Positions 1 to 8,127 of a DNA stretch of 64,000 nt are shown here, one piece after another. The notes below the pieces were generated by a model that made no database searches, was not told the DNA's origin, and saw only the letters and a list, made by a program, of their open reading frames with translations. Made by a program: the position numbers and the translations under genes. The stretch is taken from the NCBI RefSeq assembly GCF_000515395.1, contig NZ_KI911782.1, positions 1,775,090 to 1,839,089 on the forward strand. Direction: 5' to 3'. Origin of the DNA: Jiangella gansuensis DSM 44835 (lineage in GTDB: Bacteria > Actinomycetota > Actinomycetes > Jiangellales > Jiangellaceae). Each line of letters starts with the position of its first letter. Within the stretch, counting starts at the first letter, position 1.

Positions 1-212
1 TCATCGGCATTGGTCGTGAATAGCTGGAAAGAGCGTTTCGGGGCTTAGGCACCGGGCCGCGGTGAATGGGCGGTCGATGGCGTCGGGGTCAAATTCACCA
101 AGTACGAGACACGTCCTCGGAGCGGCTGTAGGTTCATGATCACGCTCCGCGGGCCAATGCACATCTGATGGCTGCGGAGGAGCCCGCCATGTAAATGCCA
201 AGAGGAGAAGGC

Positions 213-1736
213 ATGCCTGCAACACCTGTTATGCGCCGGCGCCGCGCAGCGACAACGCTGCTCGCCGCTGGGCTTGCCCCCGTCTTCGCTGTGGGCGCGT
301 GGCTGACGCCCGCCGCAGCGGCCGAGGGCGATGAATCGCGCGCTGGCGCGCGGTTCCTGGATGGCGTGGTCCTGGGCACTGACCTGGACCAGATCGCCGA
401 GCTGGCCGGGGTCGAGGTCGAGAACCTCGGCGACCCCGAGCCGGTCACCGAGGCCAACCCGCTGGATGTCACCCTGCTCGACTCCATCAACATCGACATC
501 GAGGGTGGCGTTCAGCTTCCGCTGAGCGACATCATCGAGCTCGGCGCGGTCAACCAGTGGGCAACCGCTGAGGACGGGGCCACCTCCCACGCGGCCACCG
601 GTGCGGTGGCCGACAACGGCGGCGTGGGGACCGGCGTGGACGCCGGCTTCCCGGGTAACGCCACGTTCGACCTGACCGACCTTCTGGGCGAGGGCCTCAC
701 CGACCTCATCGCCGACGTCGAGCTCGAGCTCGGCGCCGTGTCGTCCGAGGCTCATCTGCAGCCGGTGGGCGACGACTTCGAGGTCGTCCGCGATTACGAG
801 ATCGCCGGTGGCCGCCTGGTCATCACCGTGCCGCTGCTGTCGGGCCTGAACCTGGAGCTCGGCGACGACGCCGCCGTCTGGATCGAGAACGGCTCCATCG
901 TCATCGACCTCGACGCCGTGTTCGAGAGCCTGAACGACCTGCCGCCGAACAGTGAGCTGATCGGCCCGGGCCTGTTCAACATCCTCGACAGCCTGCTCGC
1001 CGAGCTGCTCGGTGAGCTGGGCTCGGGGCTGGGCGACCTGCTGGGCAACCTGGGTCTTGACGGCCTGCTCGACGGCCTGGGCGAGGCCCTGGCCGACATC
1101 CTGTCGGTCAAGGTGAACGTCCAGCCGGACATCGCTGAGACCACCGCGGCCACTCCGGCTACGGCGCGCGTCGCCAACGACGTCCAGGCGGCGTCCACGT
1201 CCGAGACCTACAGCGTCGCGGCCGTGCAGGTCACCCTGCTGGGCGGCCTGGACAACGGCGGCGTCGAGCTGACGCTGGCCGAGTCGCACGTCGGCCCGAA
1301 CACGCTCGACGAGGGCCAGGAGACCGAGGTCGACGGCACCGAGACCGAGGTCGACGGCGTTGAGGTTGACGGCGTGGAGGTTGACGGCGTCGAGGTTGAC
1401 GGCGTCGAGGTTGACGGCACCGAGGTTGACGGCGTTGAGGTCGACGGCGTTGAGGTCGATGGCACCGAGGTCGATGGCACCGAGGTCGACGGCACCGAGG
1501 TCGACGGCACCGAGGTCGACGGCACCGAGGTCGATGGCACCGAGGTCGACGGCACCGAGGTCGACGGCACGGAGACCGACGGCACCGAGACCGACGGCAC
1601 GGAGACCGACGGTGAGGAGCTGCCCGACACCGGTGCTGGCTCCAGCCAGCTCCTGATCCTGGGCCTGGGCCTGATGTTCGCCGGTGGGATCGCGGCCTAC
1701 GCCGTGACCCGTCGTCGTGGCCTCGTGCAGGAGTAA
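213..1736 (+). CDS. LPXTG-anchored choice-of-anchor G-like surface protein with 5-residue repeats
   Basis: This is a cell-wall-anchored surface protein of 507 aa. An N-terminal signal peptide (basic MRRRRAA-type start, then a hydrophobic stretch ending near AAAAEG) leads into an acidic region resembling choice-of-anchor G family proteins. About 19 tandem (T/V)E(V/T)DG units follow, then an LPDTG sortase motif, a hydrophobic helix and an RRRG tail. Sortase would couple it to peptidoglycan; no sortase gene is in the window. I chose ATG 213 over the in-frame ATG 195 because AGGAG at 203-207 is correctly spaced only for 213. The repeats probably act as a stalk. Ligand or function is unknown. Confidence 0.85.
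   Translation: MPATPVMRRRRAATTLLAAGLAPVFAVGAWLTPAAAAEGDESRAGARFLDGVVLGTDLDQIAELAGVEVENLGDPEPVTEANPLDVTLLDSINIDIEGGVQLPLSDIIELGAVNQWATAEDGATSHAATGAVADNGGVGTGVDAGFPGNATFDLTDLLGEGLTDLIADVELELGAVSSEAHLQPVGDDFEVVRDYEIAGGRLVITVPLLSGLNLELGDDAAVWIENGSIVIDLDAVFESLNDLPPNSELIGPGLFNILDSLLAELLGELGSGLGDLLGNLGLDGLLDGLGEALADILSVKVNVQPDIAETTAATPATARVANDVQAASTSETYSVAAVQVTLLGGLDNGGVELTLAESHVGPNTLDEGQETEVDGTETEVDGVEVDGVEVDGVEVDGVEVDGTEVDGVEVDGVEVDGTEVDGTEVDGTEVDGTEVDGTEVDGTEVDGTEVDGTETDGTETDGTETDGEELPDTGAGSSQLLILGLGLMFAGGIAAYAVTRRRGLVQE
1323..1613 (+). repeat. 15-bp tandem repeat coding (T/V)E(V/T)DG stalk units
   Basis: About 19 units of a 15-bp repeat (consensus GAGGTCGACGGCACC) lie in frame inside the LPXTG protein gene. 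The first unit is separated from the rest by two codons. Units fall into blocks: VEVDG early, TEVDG in the middle and three TETDG units at the end. Near-identical DNA units make this a likely site of copy-number change between strains. Confidence 0.9.
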
Positions 1737-1786
1737 TACCGCGTAACACCACTGCACCACCAGCATCACGGTTCGGTGGTCGATCA

Positions 1787-1826
1787 CCGGTGGGTCCGCG
1801 TCCATACCAGGGCGCGGACCCACCGG
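1787..1826 (+). terminator. Hairpin terminator after the surface protein gene
   Basis: A perfect 14-bp inverted repeat (CCGGTGGGTCCGCG and its complement) encloses a 12-nt loop about 50 bp after the stop codon of the surface protein. There is no U-tract, as is usual in high-GC actinobacteria. It probably ends the surface protein transcript before the DUF5819 gene. Confidence 0.75.
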
Positions 1827-2000
1827 ATCGGCGTTTCCGGACCACAGCCGCGGCGCTCCAGCCGCGAGGCCGCGGACTGACGCGAGACTGCGGTCCAGCC
1901 GCGGCATCGCGGCACACGGAGCAGGACCTGACGCCACGGCCGGTCAGGCGGTCGGCCGGGCTACCGAGCACACACAGTGCACTCTCGAGGGCAGGGCAGG

Positions 2001-2732
2001 ATGCAGGACACACGACGACCGGTGTGGATCAAGGTGGTCGCCGGCATGCTGGGCGGTCTCTTGTGCGCCCATCTACTGGCGACGGCGGTGTTCGTCGGCC
2101 CGGCGAACGCCGCGAAGGAGACGCTGGGCTCCTCGCTCACGTCGTACATGCAGCCGTTCTTCCAGCAGGAGTGGAGCCTCTTCGCTCCGACTCCCATCAG
2201 CGTCGAGTACTCGCTGCAGGTGCGCGGCTGGTACGACGCCGACACCCCGGCCGACTGGGTGGACGCCACCGCGGTGGAGGTCGAAGGCAACATCCTGCAC
2301 AGCCTGGCGCCGTCGCGCGCGGGCATCGTCACCCGCAGGCTGGCCGGCAACATGCGCAAGCAGCACCGCCTCGTCACCGCGGAGGAGCGGACCGTCCTCG
2401 CGGGTGACTATCACGAGAACGCGTGGGCTCGGATGAAGGAACGGATGCTGGCCTCCGACGACCACAGCTCCGACGCCCGCATCTCCTACGTCCTGCGGCT
2501 GGACCGCGCGATGGCGGCCTATGCGACGCAGTTCGCGTGGGCGTGGTGGGGGCGCGACGCCGGCATCGAGTACGTCGAGTTCAAGATCGTGGAGACCCGG
2601 GCGCCGCGGTTCGACAACCGCGCTGACGACCCCACCATCACCACCCGTGAGTTCGGCCGCCGGCCGCTCTACCAATACGACGGCCAGGACACCGAGGCCT
2701 TCGCCGACGCGATCGGCAGGTTCCGCTCATGA
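2001..2732 (+). CDS. DUF5819 family protein, copy 1
   Basis: This 243-aa DUF5819 protein has a single N-terminal membrane segment (about residues 8-28) and an extracytoplasmic remainder. The family hallmark FFQQEWSLFAPTP is present at about residues 53-65. ATG 2001 is preferred over GTG 1977 because purine-rich AGGG lies just upstream and the membrane helix then begins at the usual distance. Its stop overlaps the start of the HTTM gene (ATGA), so the two are co-translated. The biochemical role is unknown. The pair recalls SdpA/SdpB of Bacillus, in which an HTTM protein works with a small membrane-anchored partner; that link is my inference. Confidence 0.8.
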   Translation: MQDTRRPVWIKVVAGMLGGLLCAHLLATAVFVGPANAAKETLGSSLTSYMQPFFQQEWSLFAPTPISVEYSLQVRGWYDADTPADWVDATAVEVEGNILHSLAPSRAGIVTRRLAGNMRKQHRLVTAEERTVLAGDYHENAWARMKERMLASDDHSSDARISYVLRLDRAMAAYATQFAWAWWGRDAGIEYVEFKIVETRAPRFDNRADDPTITTREFGRRPLYQYDGQDTEAFADAIGRFRS

Positions 2733-3790
2733 TCGGGCCGGCCGTCGACCGAGCACTCGACGCCGCCGCCGGCCAGGTCGCCCGCGGTGAGGAGTGGCTG
2801 CTGGGGGCGAAGCGGGCGACGTACGGCGTCGCGGCCGTGCGGGTCATCTTCGGGCTGGCGGCCGTATGGTTCCTGCTGGCCAACTGGAGCAATCGGCACT
2901 ACCTGTGGGGCGACGCCGGCCAGTGGATGTCGCCGCTGGCGCGCAACGGCGGCTTCGGCTGGCCGTTCACGCTGTTCGACGGCGGCGGCAGCCAGATCGA
3001 GGTGACGCTCAAGCTGCTGTTGGTGCTGGCCCTGGCAGTCGCGCTCACGTTGGGCTGGCGCACCCGGGTCGTCGCGCCGCTGCTTCTCGTCTGCTGGGTG
3101 AGCCTGATCGAGTCGAACCCGCTCTACGGCGACCAGAGCGACAACATCTTCCGCATCCTGCTCATCTATCTGTGCTTCGCCGACCTGTCCGGACGGTGGT
3201 CGCTCGACGCCCGCCGCCGGGCGCGGCGCGCTGCCGGCACCGGGCGCCGGCTGTTGCCGTCGTCGGTCGCCCTCCCGGCCCGCGCCCAGCGCAACGTGGG
3301 GCTGTTCGGCACTTTGGTGCACAATTTCGCCGTTCTGGCGGTCGCCGCGCAGATCTGCATCATCTATGTGGCCTCGGCGCTGTACAAGGTGCAGGGCGAG
3401 TACTGGCAGGACGGCACGGCGGTGTACTACCCGATGCAGGTGGGGCAGTACCGGCCGTGGCCGTGGCTGAACGACCTGCTGTCGGCGAACCCGTTCGGGG
3501 TGCTCGTCGTCTCGTACTTCTCGGTCTTCATCCAGCTGTTCTTCCCGCTGATGCTGCTGCGCCGCTCCACCCGCGTGGTCGCCCTGCTCGGCGTCATCGC
3601 CATGCACATGGGGATCGCGGTGATCATGGGGCTGCCGTTCTTCTCGCTGTTCATCATGGCCGGCGACCAGATCTTCATCCGCGACTCCACATACGCGGCC
3701 GTCGCGGGCCGGTTCCGGACCTGGCGAGACGACCGGCGACGACGACGGCGGCCCGCTCCGGTGCCGGACAAGGTGCCCGCCCTCCAATGA
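2729..3790 (+). CDS. HTTM domain membrane protein, copy 1
   Basis: This is a 353-aa polytopic membrane protein of the HTTM (horizontally transferred transmembrane) superfamily, which includes vitamin K-dependent gamma-carboxylase and SdpB. Several hydrophobic helices are visible, with conserved stretches DNIFRILLIYLCFADLSGRW and KVQGEYWQDG typical of the bacterial HTTM core. The start ATG overlaps the stop of the DUF5819 gene. A basic, low-complexity cytoplasmic tail ends the protein. A second DUF5819-HTTM pair follows directly. Substrate unknown; the family is known or suspected to modify or process peptides and proteins at the membrane. Confidence 0.82.
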   Translation: MIGPAVDRALDAAAGQVARGEEWLLGAKRATYGVAAVRVIFGLAAVWFLLANWSNRHYLWGDAGQWMSPLARNGGFGWPFTLFDGGGSQIEVTLKLLLVLALAVALTLGWRTRVVAPLLLVCWVSLIESNPLYGDQSDNIFRILLIYLCFADLSGRWSLDARRRARRAAGTGRRLLPSSVALPARAQRNVGLFGTLVHNFAVLAVAAQICIIYVASALYKVQGEYWQDGTAVYYPMQVGQYRPWPWLNDLLSANPFGVLVVSYFSVFIQLFFPLMLLRRSTRVVALLGVIAMHMGIAVIMGLPFFSLFIMAGDQIFIRDSTYAAVAGRFRTWRDDRRRRRRPAPVPDKVPALQ

Positions 3791-3839
3791 TCATCAACGA
3801 TCGGCGGCACCGGAGCGCCGTCAACGGTTGATGATCAAT
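3786..3839. repeat. ATGATCAT-type palindromic repeat between the two HTTM modules
   Basis: An imperfect inverted repeat is framed by ATGATCATCAAC on the left and GTTGATGATCAAT on the right, with an inner GGCGGC/GCGCCG stem. The first 16 bases (ATGATCATCAACGATC) recur exactly at 45605-45620, and a related palindrome occurs at 47496-47553. It lies between the stop of HTTM copy 1 and the start of DUF5819 copy 2, so it may also attenuate or terminate transcription between the two modules. Confidence 0.7.
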
Positions 3840-3862
3840 GGAGAAGGGTTAGCCTGGCGGCC

Positions 3863-4612
3863 GTGTCGAGAGTCAACCCACCGCCGATCGCCAAGGGGGT
3901 CGCGTTCTTCCTCGTGGGCGTGGTGGCCATCCATGTCGCCGTCACGTTCCTGTGGAACGCGCCGGACAACCCGATCAAGGAGTCCGTCAGCGGTGAGGTC
4001 TCCGGGTACATGCGGCCGTTCTTCCAGCAGAACTGGAGCCTGTTCGCCCCGAACCCGGTGAACGCCGAGGACGAACTGCTGGTGCGCGCTCAGGTGACCG
4101 ATCCGCAGACCGGCGAGGTCCGCACCACGGACTGGGAGCGCCCGACCCTCATGGAGTGGACGCTCGTGCACCACGGCCCGGCACCGTCCAGGGCCAGCCG
4201 CATCACCTCCAACCTGCACCGGCGCGTCAACAGCGCATGGAATGATCTGAGCGACCAGCAGCAGGAGATCATGGCCGCCGACTACTTGGACATGGAGGAC
4301 TGGGAGCCGCTGGCCGACGACCTCGTCGACGCCCAGGGCGGCGAGACGTCGTCACGGGTGGCCAACATGGTCCGCGCCGACCGGGTCGCCACCGGTTACG
4401 CCACCCAGTTCGCCCGTGCCAGGTGGGGCGAGGACGTGGTGGCGGTGCAGTTCCAGCTGCGTCGCACACCGGTGCCGCGGTGGGACGAACGCCATGACCC
4501 GCCGGAGAACCCGTCGTTCACCACCCGCGAGTTCGGCTGGCGGCCGGTCCTGGTCGACGAGCACCAGGACGAGGACGCCTTCGCCGACGTCCTGCAGGGG
4601 CTCGACTCGTGA
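3863..4612 (+). CDS. DUF5819 family protein, copy 2
   Basis: A 249-aa paralogue of the protein at 2001-2732, sharing FFQQNWSLFAPNP, the TGYATQFARARWG-like block and a TTREFGWRP-type C-terminal motif. One N-terminal membrane segment (about residues 10-32) anchors a soluble extracytoplasmic domain. The start is GTG 3863; no strong Shine-Dalgarno is placed for it, so a few codons of uncertainty remain. The stop overlaps the GTG start of the next HTTM gene. The two copies are clearly diverged in sequence, so the duplication is not recent. Confidence 0.8.
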   Translation: MSRVNPPPIAKGVAFFLVGVVAIHVAVTFLWNAPDNPIKESVSGEVSGYMRPFFQQNWSLFAPNPVNAEDELLVRAQVTDPQTGEVRTTDWERPTLMEWTLVHHGPAPSRASRITSNLHRRVNSAWNDLSDQQQEIMAADYLDMEDWEPLADDLVDAQGGETSSRVANMVRADRVATGYATQFARARWGEDVVAVQFQLRRTPVPRWDERHDPPENPSFTTREFGWRPVLVDEHQDEDAFADVLQGLDS

Positions 4613-5685
4613 TCGGCGAGGCGATCGGGTACGTCAGCCGTGGCCTCGGCCGGACCGTCGACGCCGGCGAGCAGTGGTTGTTCAACGGCAAGAAGGCCAC
4701 CTACGGCCTGGCGACGATGCGCATCCTGCTCGGCGTGGCGGTACTCGGCTCGCTGACGGTGAACTTCGCCGACCGGCATTATGTCTGGGGCCCCGGGGCG
4801 CGCTGGCTGACACCGTGGCTGACCATCGACGAGTACGGGTTCCCGTTCACCGCCGTGTTCAGCGAGAGCGATTCCGCCACCGTCTTCACCCTGAAGTACC
4901 TGGTGATGGCCGCGCTCGCGGCGGCGTTCACGCTGGGGTGGCGCACCCGGATCGTCACGCCGCTGCTGTTGATCGCGGTGGCCAGCCTGATGCGGCTGAA
5001 CCCGCTGGGCGACGACGCCGGCGACAACATCGTGCGCATCATGCTGCTCTACCTGTGCTTCGCCGACGTGTCCGGACGGTGGTCGCTCGACGCCCGTCGC
5101 CGGGCGCGCCCTGGCCGCCGGCCGCTGGTCGCCACCCCGGAGTGGGTCGGCGTGCTGTTCCACAACGTGGCGCTGATCGCGGTCGCCGCACAGATCTTCA
5201 TCGTCTACATGACGTCGGGGCTGTCGAAGGTCCAGGGCAGCATGTGGCAGGAGGGCGTCGGGGTCTACTACCCGTTGCAGATCGACCAGTACGCGGCGTG
5301 GCCCGGCCTCAACGAACTGGTCTACTCGAGCGGGTTCTTCGTCACCGTCGCCAGCTATGTGACGGTGTTCGTCCAGGTCCTCTTCCCGCTGCTGCTGATG
5401 CGTCGCGGCACTCGGGTGCTGGCGCTGCTGGCCGTCTTCGCCATGCACGTGGGCATCGCGGTCACGATGGCGCTGCCGTGGTTCTCGCTGGCGATGATCG
5501 CCTCCGACGCCGTGTTCATCCGCGACGACACGTACCGGTCGCTGATCCGCTGGGTACGCCGGTCCCGACGACGTCCACCCGCGGCACCCGAGCCGGAGGG
5601 CGCCGACGGAGAACCGCTGCCGGCCGTGTCAGCCGAGCCCCACCGAGACCCTGCTGGCTTCCCGTCACGACCTGACCTCCCGTAA
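4609..5685 (+). CDS. HTTM domain membrane protein, copy 2
   Basis: A 358-aa HTTM-family polytopic membrane protein, paralogous to 2729-3790. Both share GWRTR, DDAGDNIVRIMLLYLCFAD-like and QGSMWQEG-like blocks and the order of membrane helices. It starts at a GTG that overlaps the TGA of DUF5819 copy 2. The C-terminal 35 or so residues are hydrophilic and rich in Pro, Arg and Glu. It ends the four-gene run; the facing gene is a glycosyltransferase on the other strand. Function inferred only at superfamily level. Confidence 0.82.
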   Translation: MIGEAIGYVSRGLGRTVDAGEQWLFNGKKATYGLATMRILLGVAVLGSLTVNFADRHYVWGPGARWLTPWLTIDEYGFPFTAVFSESDSATVFTLKYLVMAALAAAFTLGWRTRIVTPLLLIAVASLMRLNPLGDDAGDNIVRIMLLYLCFADVSGRWSLDARRRARPGRRPLVATPEWVGVLFHNVALIAVAAQIFIVYMTSGLSKVQGSMWQEGVGVYYPLQIDQYAAWPGLNELVYSSGFFVTVASYVTVFVQVLFPLLLMRRGTRVLALLAVFAMHVGIAVTMALPWFSLAMIASDAVFIRDDTYRSLIRWVRRSRRRPPAAPEPEGADGEPLPAVSAEPHRDPAGFPSRPDLP

Positions 5686-5800
5686 CGCGGCGGGAGCCGA
5701 TTCCGGCGTCGCGCGGTACTGGAGACCACGACGTCACCAGAGGCCAGCAGGCAGCCGGACCTCGGGGAACCAGGGGACAGCCCCGGGAGAAGCGGTTCCC

Positions 5801-7090
5801 TCAGAGGTCGCCGCGGACGCGCCGCCACGCCTGCTGTACCGCGGCCGGGCGCTCGGCCAGGACGTTGCCGTCGATGGCGGGAGCCGGCCGGGGCCGCGGC
5901 GGCCGGGGGTCGGCGACGGCGGCGGTGTACACCTTCTCGGTCTCGCGGGCGACGGCCGTCCAGACGAACTCGCGCGAGATGCGCTGGTGGGCGGCGCGGA
6001 CGAGGCGCTGCGACAATCCGGGCTCGTCCAGCAGGCGCAGCGCCGCGGCGGCCAGGTCGCCGGGGTCGCGGGGCGGCACCAACAGGCCGGTGACGTCGTG
6101 CTCGACGACCTCGCGCAGGCCGCCGCTGTCGCCGGCGATGACCGGGGTGCCGGCGGCGCAGGCCTCCAGCGCCACGATGCCGAACGGCTCGTACGAGCTG
6201 GGCACCAGTGCGACGTCGGCGGTACCGAACAGGGAAGCCAGTTCGGGTTGGTCGAGCCGGCCCGCGAACTGGACGACGTGGTCGATCTGCAGCCGCTGGG
6301 CCAGCCGGCGCAGGTTGACCTCCTGGCTGCCGGCACCGGCCAGCACCAGGCGGGCGTCGTGGTGGCGCTGCCGGACCAGCGCCAGCGCCTCGATGCAGAC
6401 GTCGACGCCCTTCTCCCACTCCAGCCGGCCTCCGAAGACCATCAACGGCGTCTTCGGCGGGATGCCGAAGCGCTCGCGGGTGGCGCGGCGGGCCTCGGCG
6501 GTGGTGCGCCACGCCGGCTGGTCCACGGCGTTGAGGATGACGGTGAGGTCTTCCGGCGCGACGTCGAAGGCGGCCGCGGCCTCGACCCGCATGGCTTCGG
6601 AGCAGACGATGGTGCGGGTGGCCTCGGCGACCAGCCAGGCCTCGATGTCGTGGCGGGCCCGCGACAGTGGCGTGGACAGCCAGCCGTCCCACAGTCCGGC
6701 CTCGGTGGCGTGCACGGTGGCGACCAGCGGGGCGTCGATGGCGCGGGCGATGTTGATGCCGGCGTGTGCGTCGACCCAGTCGTGGGCGTGCACGACGTCC
6801 GGCACCCATTCGCGGGTGAGCCGGTGCGCCGCGCGCATCATGCTGGTGTTGAGCGAGAGCACCCACGGCACGAGGTCCTCACCTCGTTCACCGGCGGGCG
6901 GGTCCGGCTGCGCGCGCAGCACCCTGACGCCGTTGTCGTCGTGTTCCTCGGGCAGGTCGGGATGCGACTGGGTGACGACGGCGACATCGTGGCCGTCGGC
7001 GATCAGGCCCTCGGTCAGACGATGGACGTGACGCCCCAGGCCGCCGTAGATCACGGGCGGGTACTCCCACGACACGACAAGTATCCGCAT
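5801..7090 (-). CDS. GT4 family glycosyltransferase
   Basis: This 429-aa cytosolic GT-B enzyme belongs to glycosyltransferase family 4. The N-terminal domain opens with the sugar-acceptor glycine loop WEYPPVIYGGLGRHVH (residues 8-23). The C-terminal nucleotide-sugar domain carries FGGRLEWEKG and the EPFGIVALE retaining-GT signature, followed by AGDSGGLREVV. The layout matches actinobacterial glycogen synthase-like (GlgM-type) enzymes, but the donor and acceptor cannot be fixed from sequence. In other actinobacteria such genes sit near etfBA, as here. It is transcribed divergently from etfB across a 238-bp gap. Confidence 0.85.
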   Translation of the reverse strand: MRILVVSWEYPPVIYGGLGRHVHRLTEGLIADGHDVAVVTQSHPDLPEEHDDNGVRVLRAQPDPPAGERGEDLVPWVLSLNTSMMRAAHRLTREWVPDVVHAHDWVDAHAGINIARAIDAPLVATVHATEAGLWDGWLSTPLSRARHDIEAWLVAEATRTIVCSEAMRVEAAAAFDVAPEDLTVILNAVDQPAWRTTAEARRATRERFGIPPKTPLMVFGGRLEWEKGVDVCIEALALVRQRHHDARLVLAGAGSQEVNLRRLAQRLQIDHVVQFAGRLDQPELASLFGTADVALVPSSYEPFGIVALEACAAGTPVIAGDSGGLREVVEHDVTGLLVPPRDPGDLAAAALRLLDEPGLSQRLVRAAHQRISREFVWTAVARETEKVYTAAVADPRPPRPRPAPAIDGNVLAERPAAVQQAWRRVRGDL

Positions 7091-7317
7091 CGCGCGATGA
7101 TCTCACAGGAGGCCCCTTGATCGGGACCGAGTGAAGGCGCGGGATCGGGGTATATCGCGCGCTTCGGCCCTGTGACGTGTCGCACGTCCGGCCCCCTTGG
7201 CGCTCCGGTTACCAGCGGGTAACATCGGCGGCATCGAGGTCCGGCACCCTGGTGTCGGCTAGCCTCGCGACGGGTGCCACGCTGTCACCGTCGATCCGTG
7301 CCCCGCAGGAGGAGGTC

Positions 7318-7332
7318 GTGACCCGGCCATGA
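7318..7332 (+). promoter_or_regulatory. Possible 4-codon leader ORF coupling translation of etfB
   Basis: AGGAGGAGG at 7307-7315 is well placed for GTG 7318, not for the etfB ATG at 7329, which lies 13 nt further on. GTG ACC CGG CCA TGA (Val-Thr-Arg-Pro-stop) overlaps the etfB start as ATGA. Ribosomes may load on the minimal ORF and reinitiate at etfB. This is a reading of the sequence, not a demonstrated leader peptide. Confidence 0.35.
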
Positions 7333-8114
7333 AGATCGTCGTACTGGTGAAACACGTTCCGGACGCCACCGCGGACCGGACATTCGACCCGGCGGACAAC
7401 ACCACCGATCGCACGGGAGTCGACGGCCTGCTGTCCGAGCTGGACGAGTACGCCGTCGAGGAAGCTCTCAAGATCGTCGACGCAGGTGACGCCGTCGAGG
7501 TCGTCGCGCTGACCATGGGCCCAGAGGGGGCGGCCGACGCGGTGAAGAAGGCGCTGCAGATGGGTGCCACGTCCGGCGTCCACGTCGTCGACGACGCCCT
7601 GCACGGTTCCGATGCGCTGGCCACGGCCCAGGTGCTCGCCGCCGCGGTACGCAAGGTCGGCGACGTCGACCTGGTGCTGACGGGCATGGCGTCGACGGAC
7701 GGCGGCATGAGCGTGGTGCCGGCGATGCTCGCCGAGTACCTTGACCTCCCGCACGTCGGGTTCGTCGGTGAGGTGACGGCGTCGGAGTCCTCCGTCACCT
7801 GCCGGCGCGACGGCGAGGTCGCGTCCGAGACCGTCGAGGCCGCGCTGCCGGCCATCGTGTCGGTGACCGACCAGATCAACGAGCCGCGGTACCCGTCGTT
7901 CAAGGGCATCATGGCGGCGAAGAAGAAGCCGGTCGAGACGTGGTCGCTGGCCGACCTCGGTGTCGACGCCGGCGCCGTCGGCCTGGACGCCGCTCTGTCC
8001 GTGGTGCGCGAGGTGGCCAAGAGGCCGGAGCGCACTCAGGGCGAGGTCGTCACCGACGACGGTGACGGCGGCGTCAAGCTCGCCGAGTTCCTGGCCGCGC
8101 GGAAGTTCGTCTGA
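7329..8114 (+). CDS. etfB: Electron transfer flavoprotein beta subunit
   Basis: The 261-aa small subunit of the heterodimeric electron transfer flavoprotein, which takes electrons from acyl-CoA and related dehydrogenases and passes them to the respiratory chain. The start MKIVVLVKHVPD is the classical EtfB N-terminus; ALTMGPEGAADAVKKAL and VLTGMASTDGGMSVVPAMLA (residues ~115-135) are conserved AMP/FAD-site blocks. The end is full length. etfA follows 13 bp downstream, so both are made from one transcript. The ATG overlaps the stop of a putative minimal leader ORF. Confidence 0.96.
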   Translation: MKIVVLVKHVPDATADRTFDPADNTTDRTGVDGLLSELDEYAVEEALKIVDAGDAVEVVALTMGPEGAADAVKKALQMGATSGVHVVDDALHGSDALATAQVLAAAVRKVGDVDLVLTGMASTDGGMSVVPAMLAEYLDLPHVGFVGEVTASESSVTCRRDGEVASETVEAALPAIVSVTDQINEPRYPSFKGIMAAKKKPVETWSLADLGVDAGAVGLDAALSVVREVAKRPERTQGEVVTDDGDGGVKLAEFLAARKFV

Positions 8115-8127
8115 GGGGGTCGTGACC

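Noticed and set aside
1-225. Possible partial minus-strand gene at the left edge
   Set aside because: The translation shows no domain, overlaps the promoter of the surface protein, and has no supporting start signal; it cannot be confirmed at the window edge.
1323-1613. Regular short repeats that could look like a CRISPR array
   Set aside because: The units are 15 bp, contiguous without spacers, in frame with a protein, and no cas genes are near.
45-1937. A long minus-strand open frame and several others opposite the surface protein gene
   Set aside because: They arise from the GC-rich 15-bp repeats and codon bias of the plus-strand gene, give low-complexity Arg/Asp/Val-rich sequences, and lack a ribosome-binding site or any known domain.
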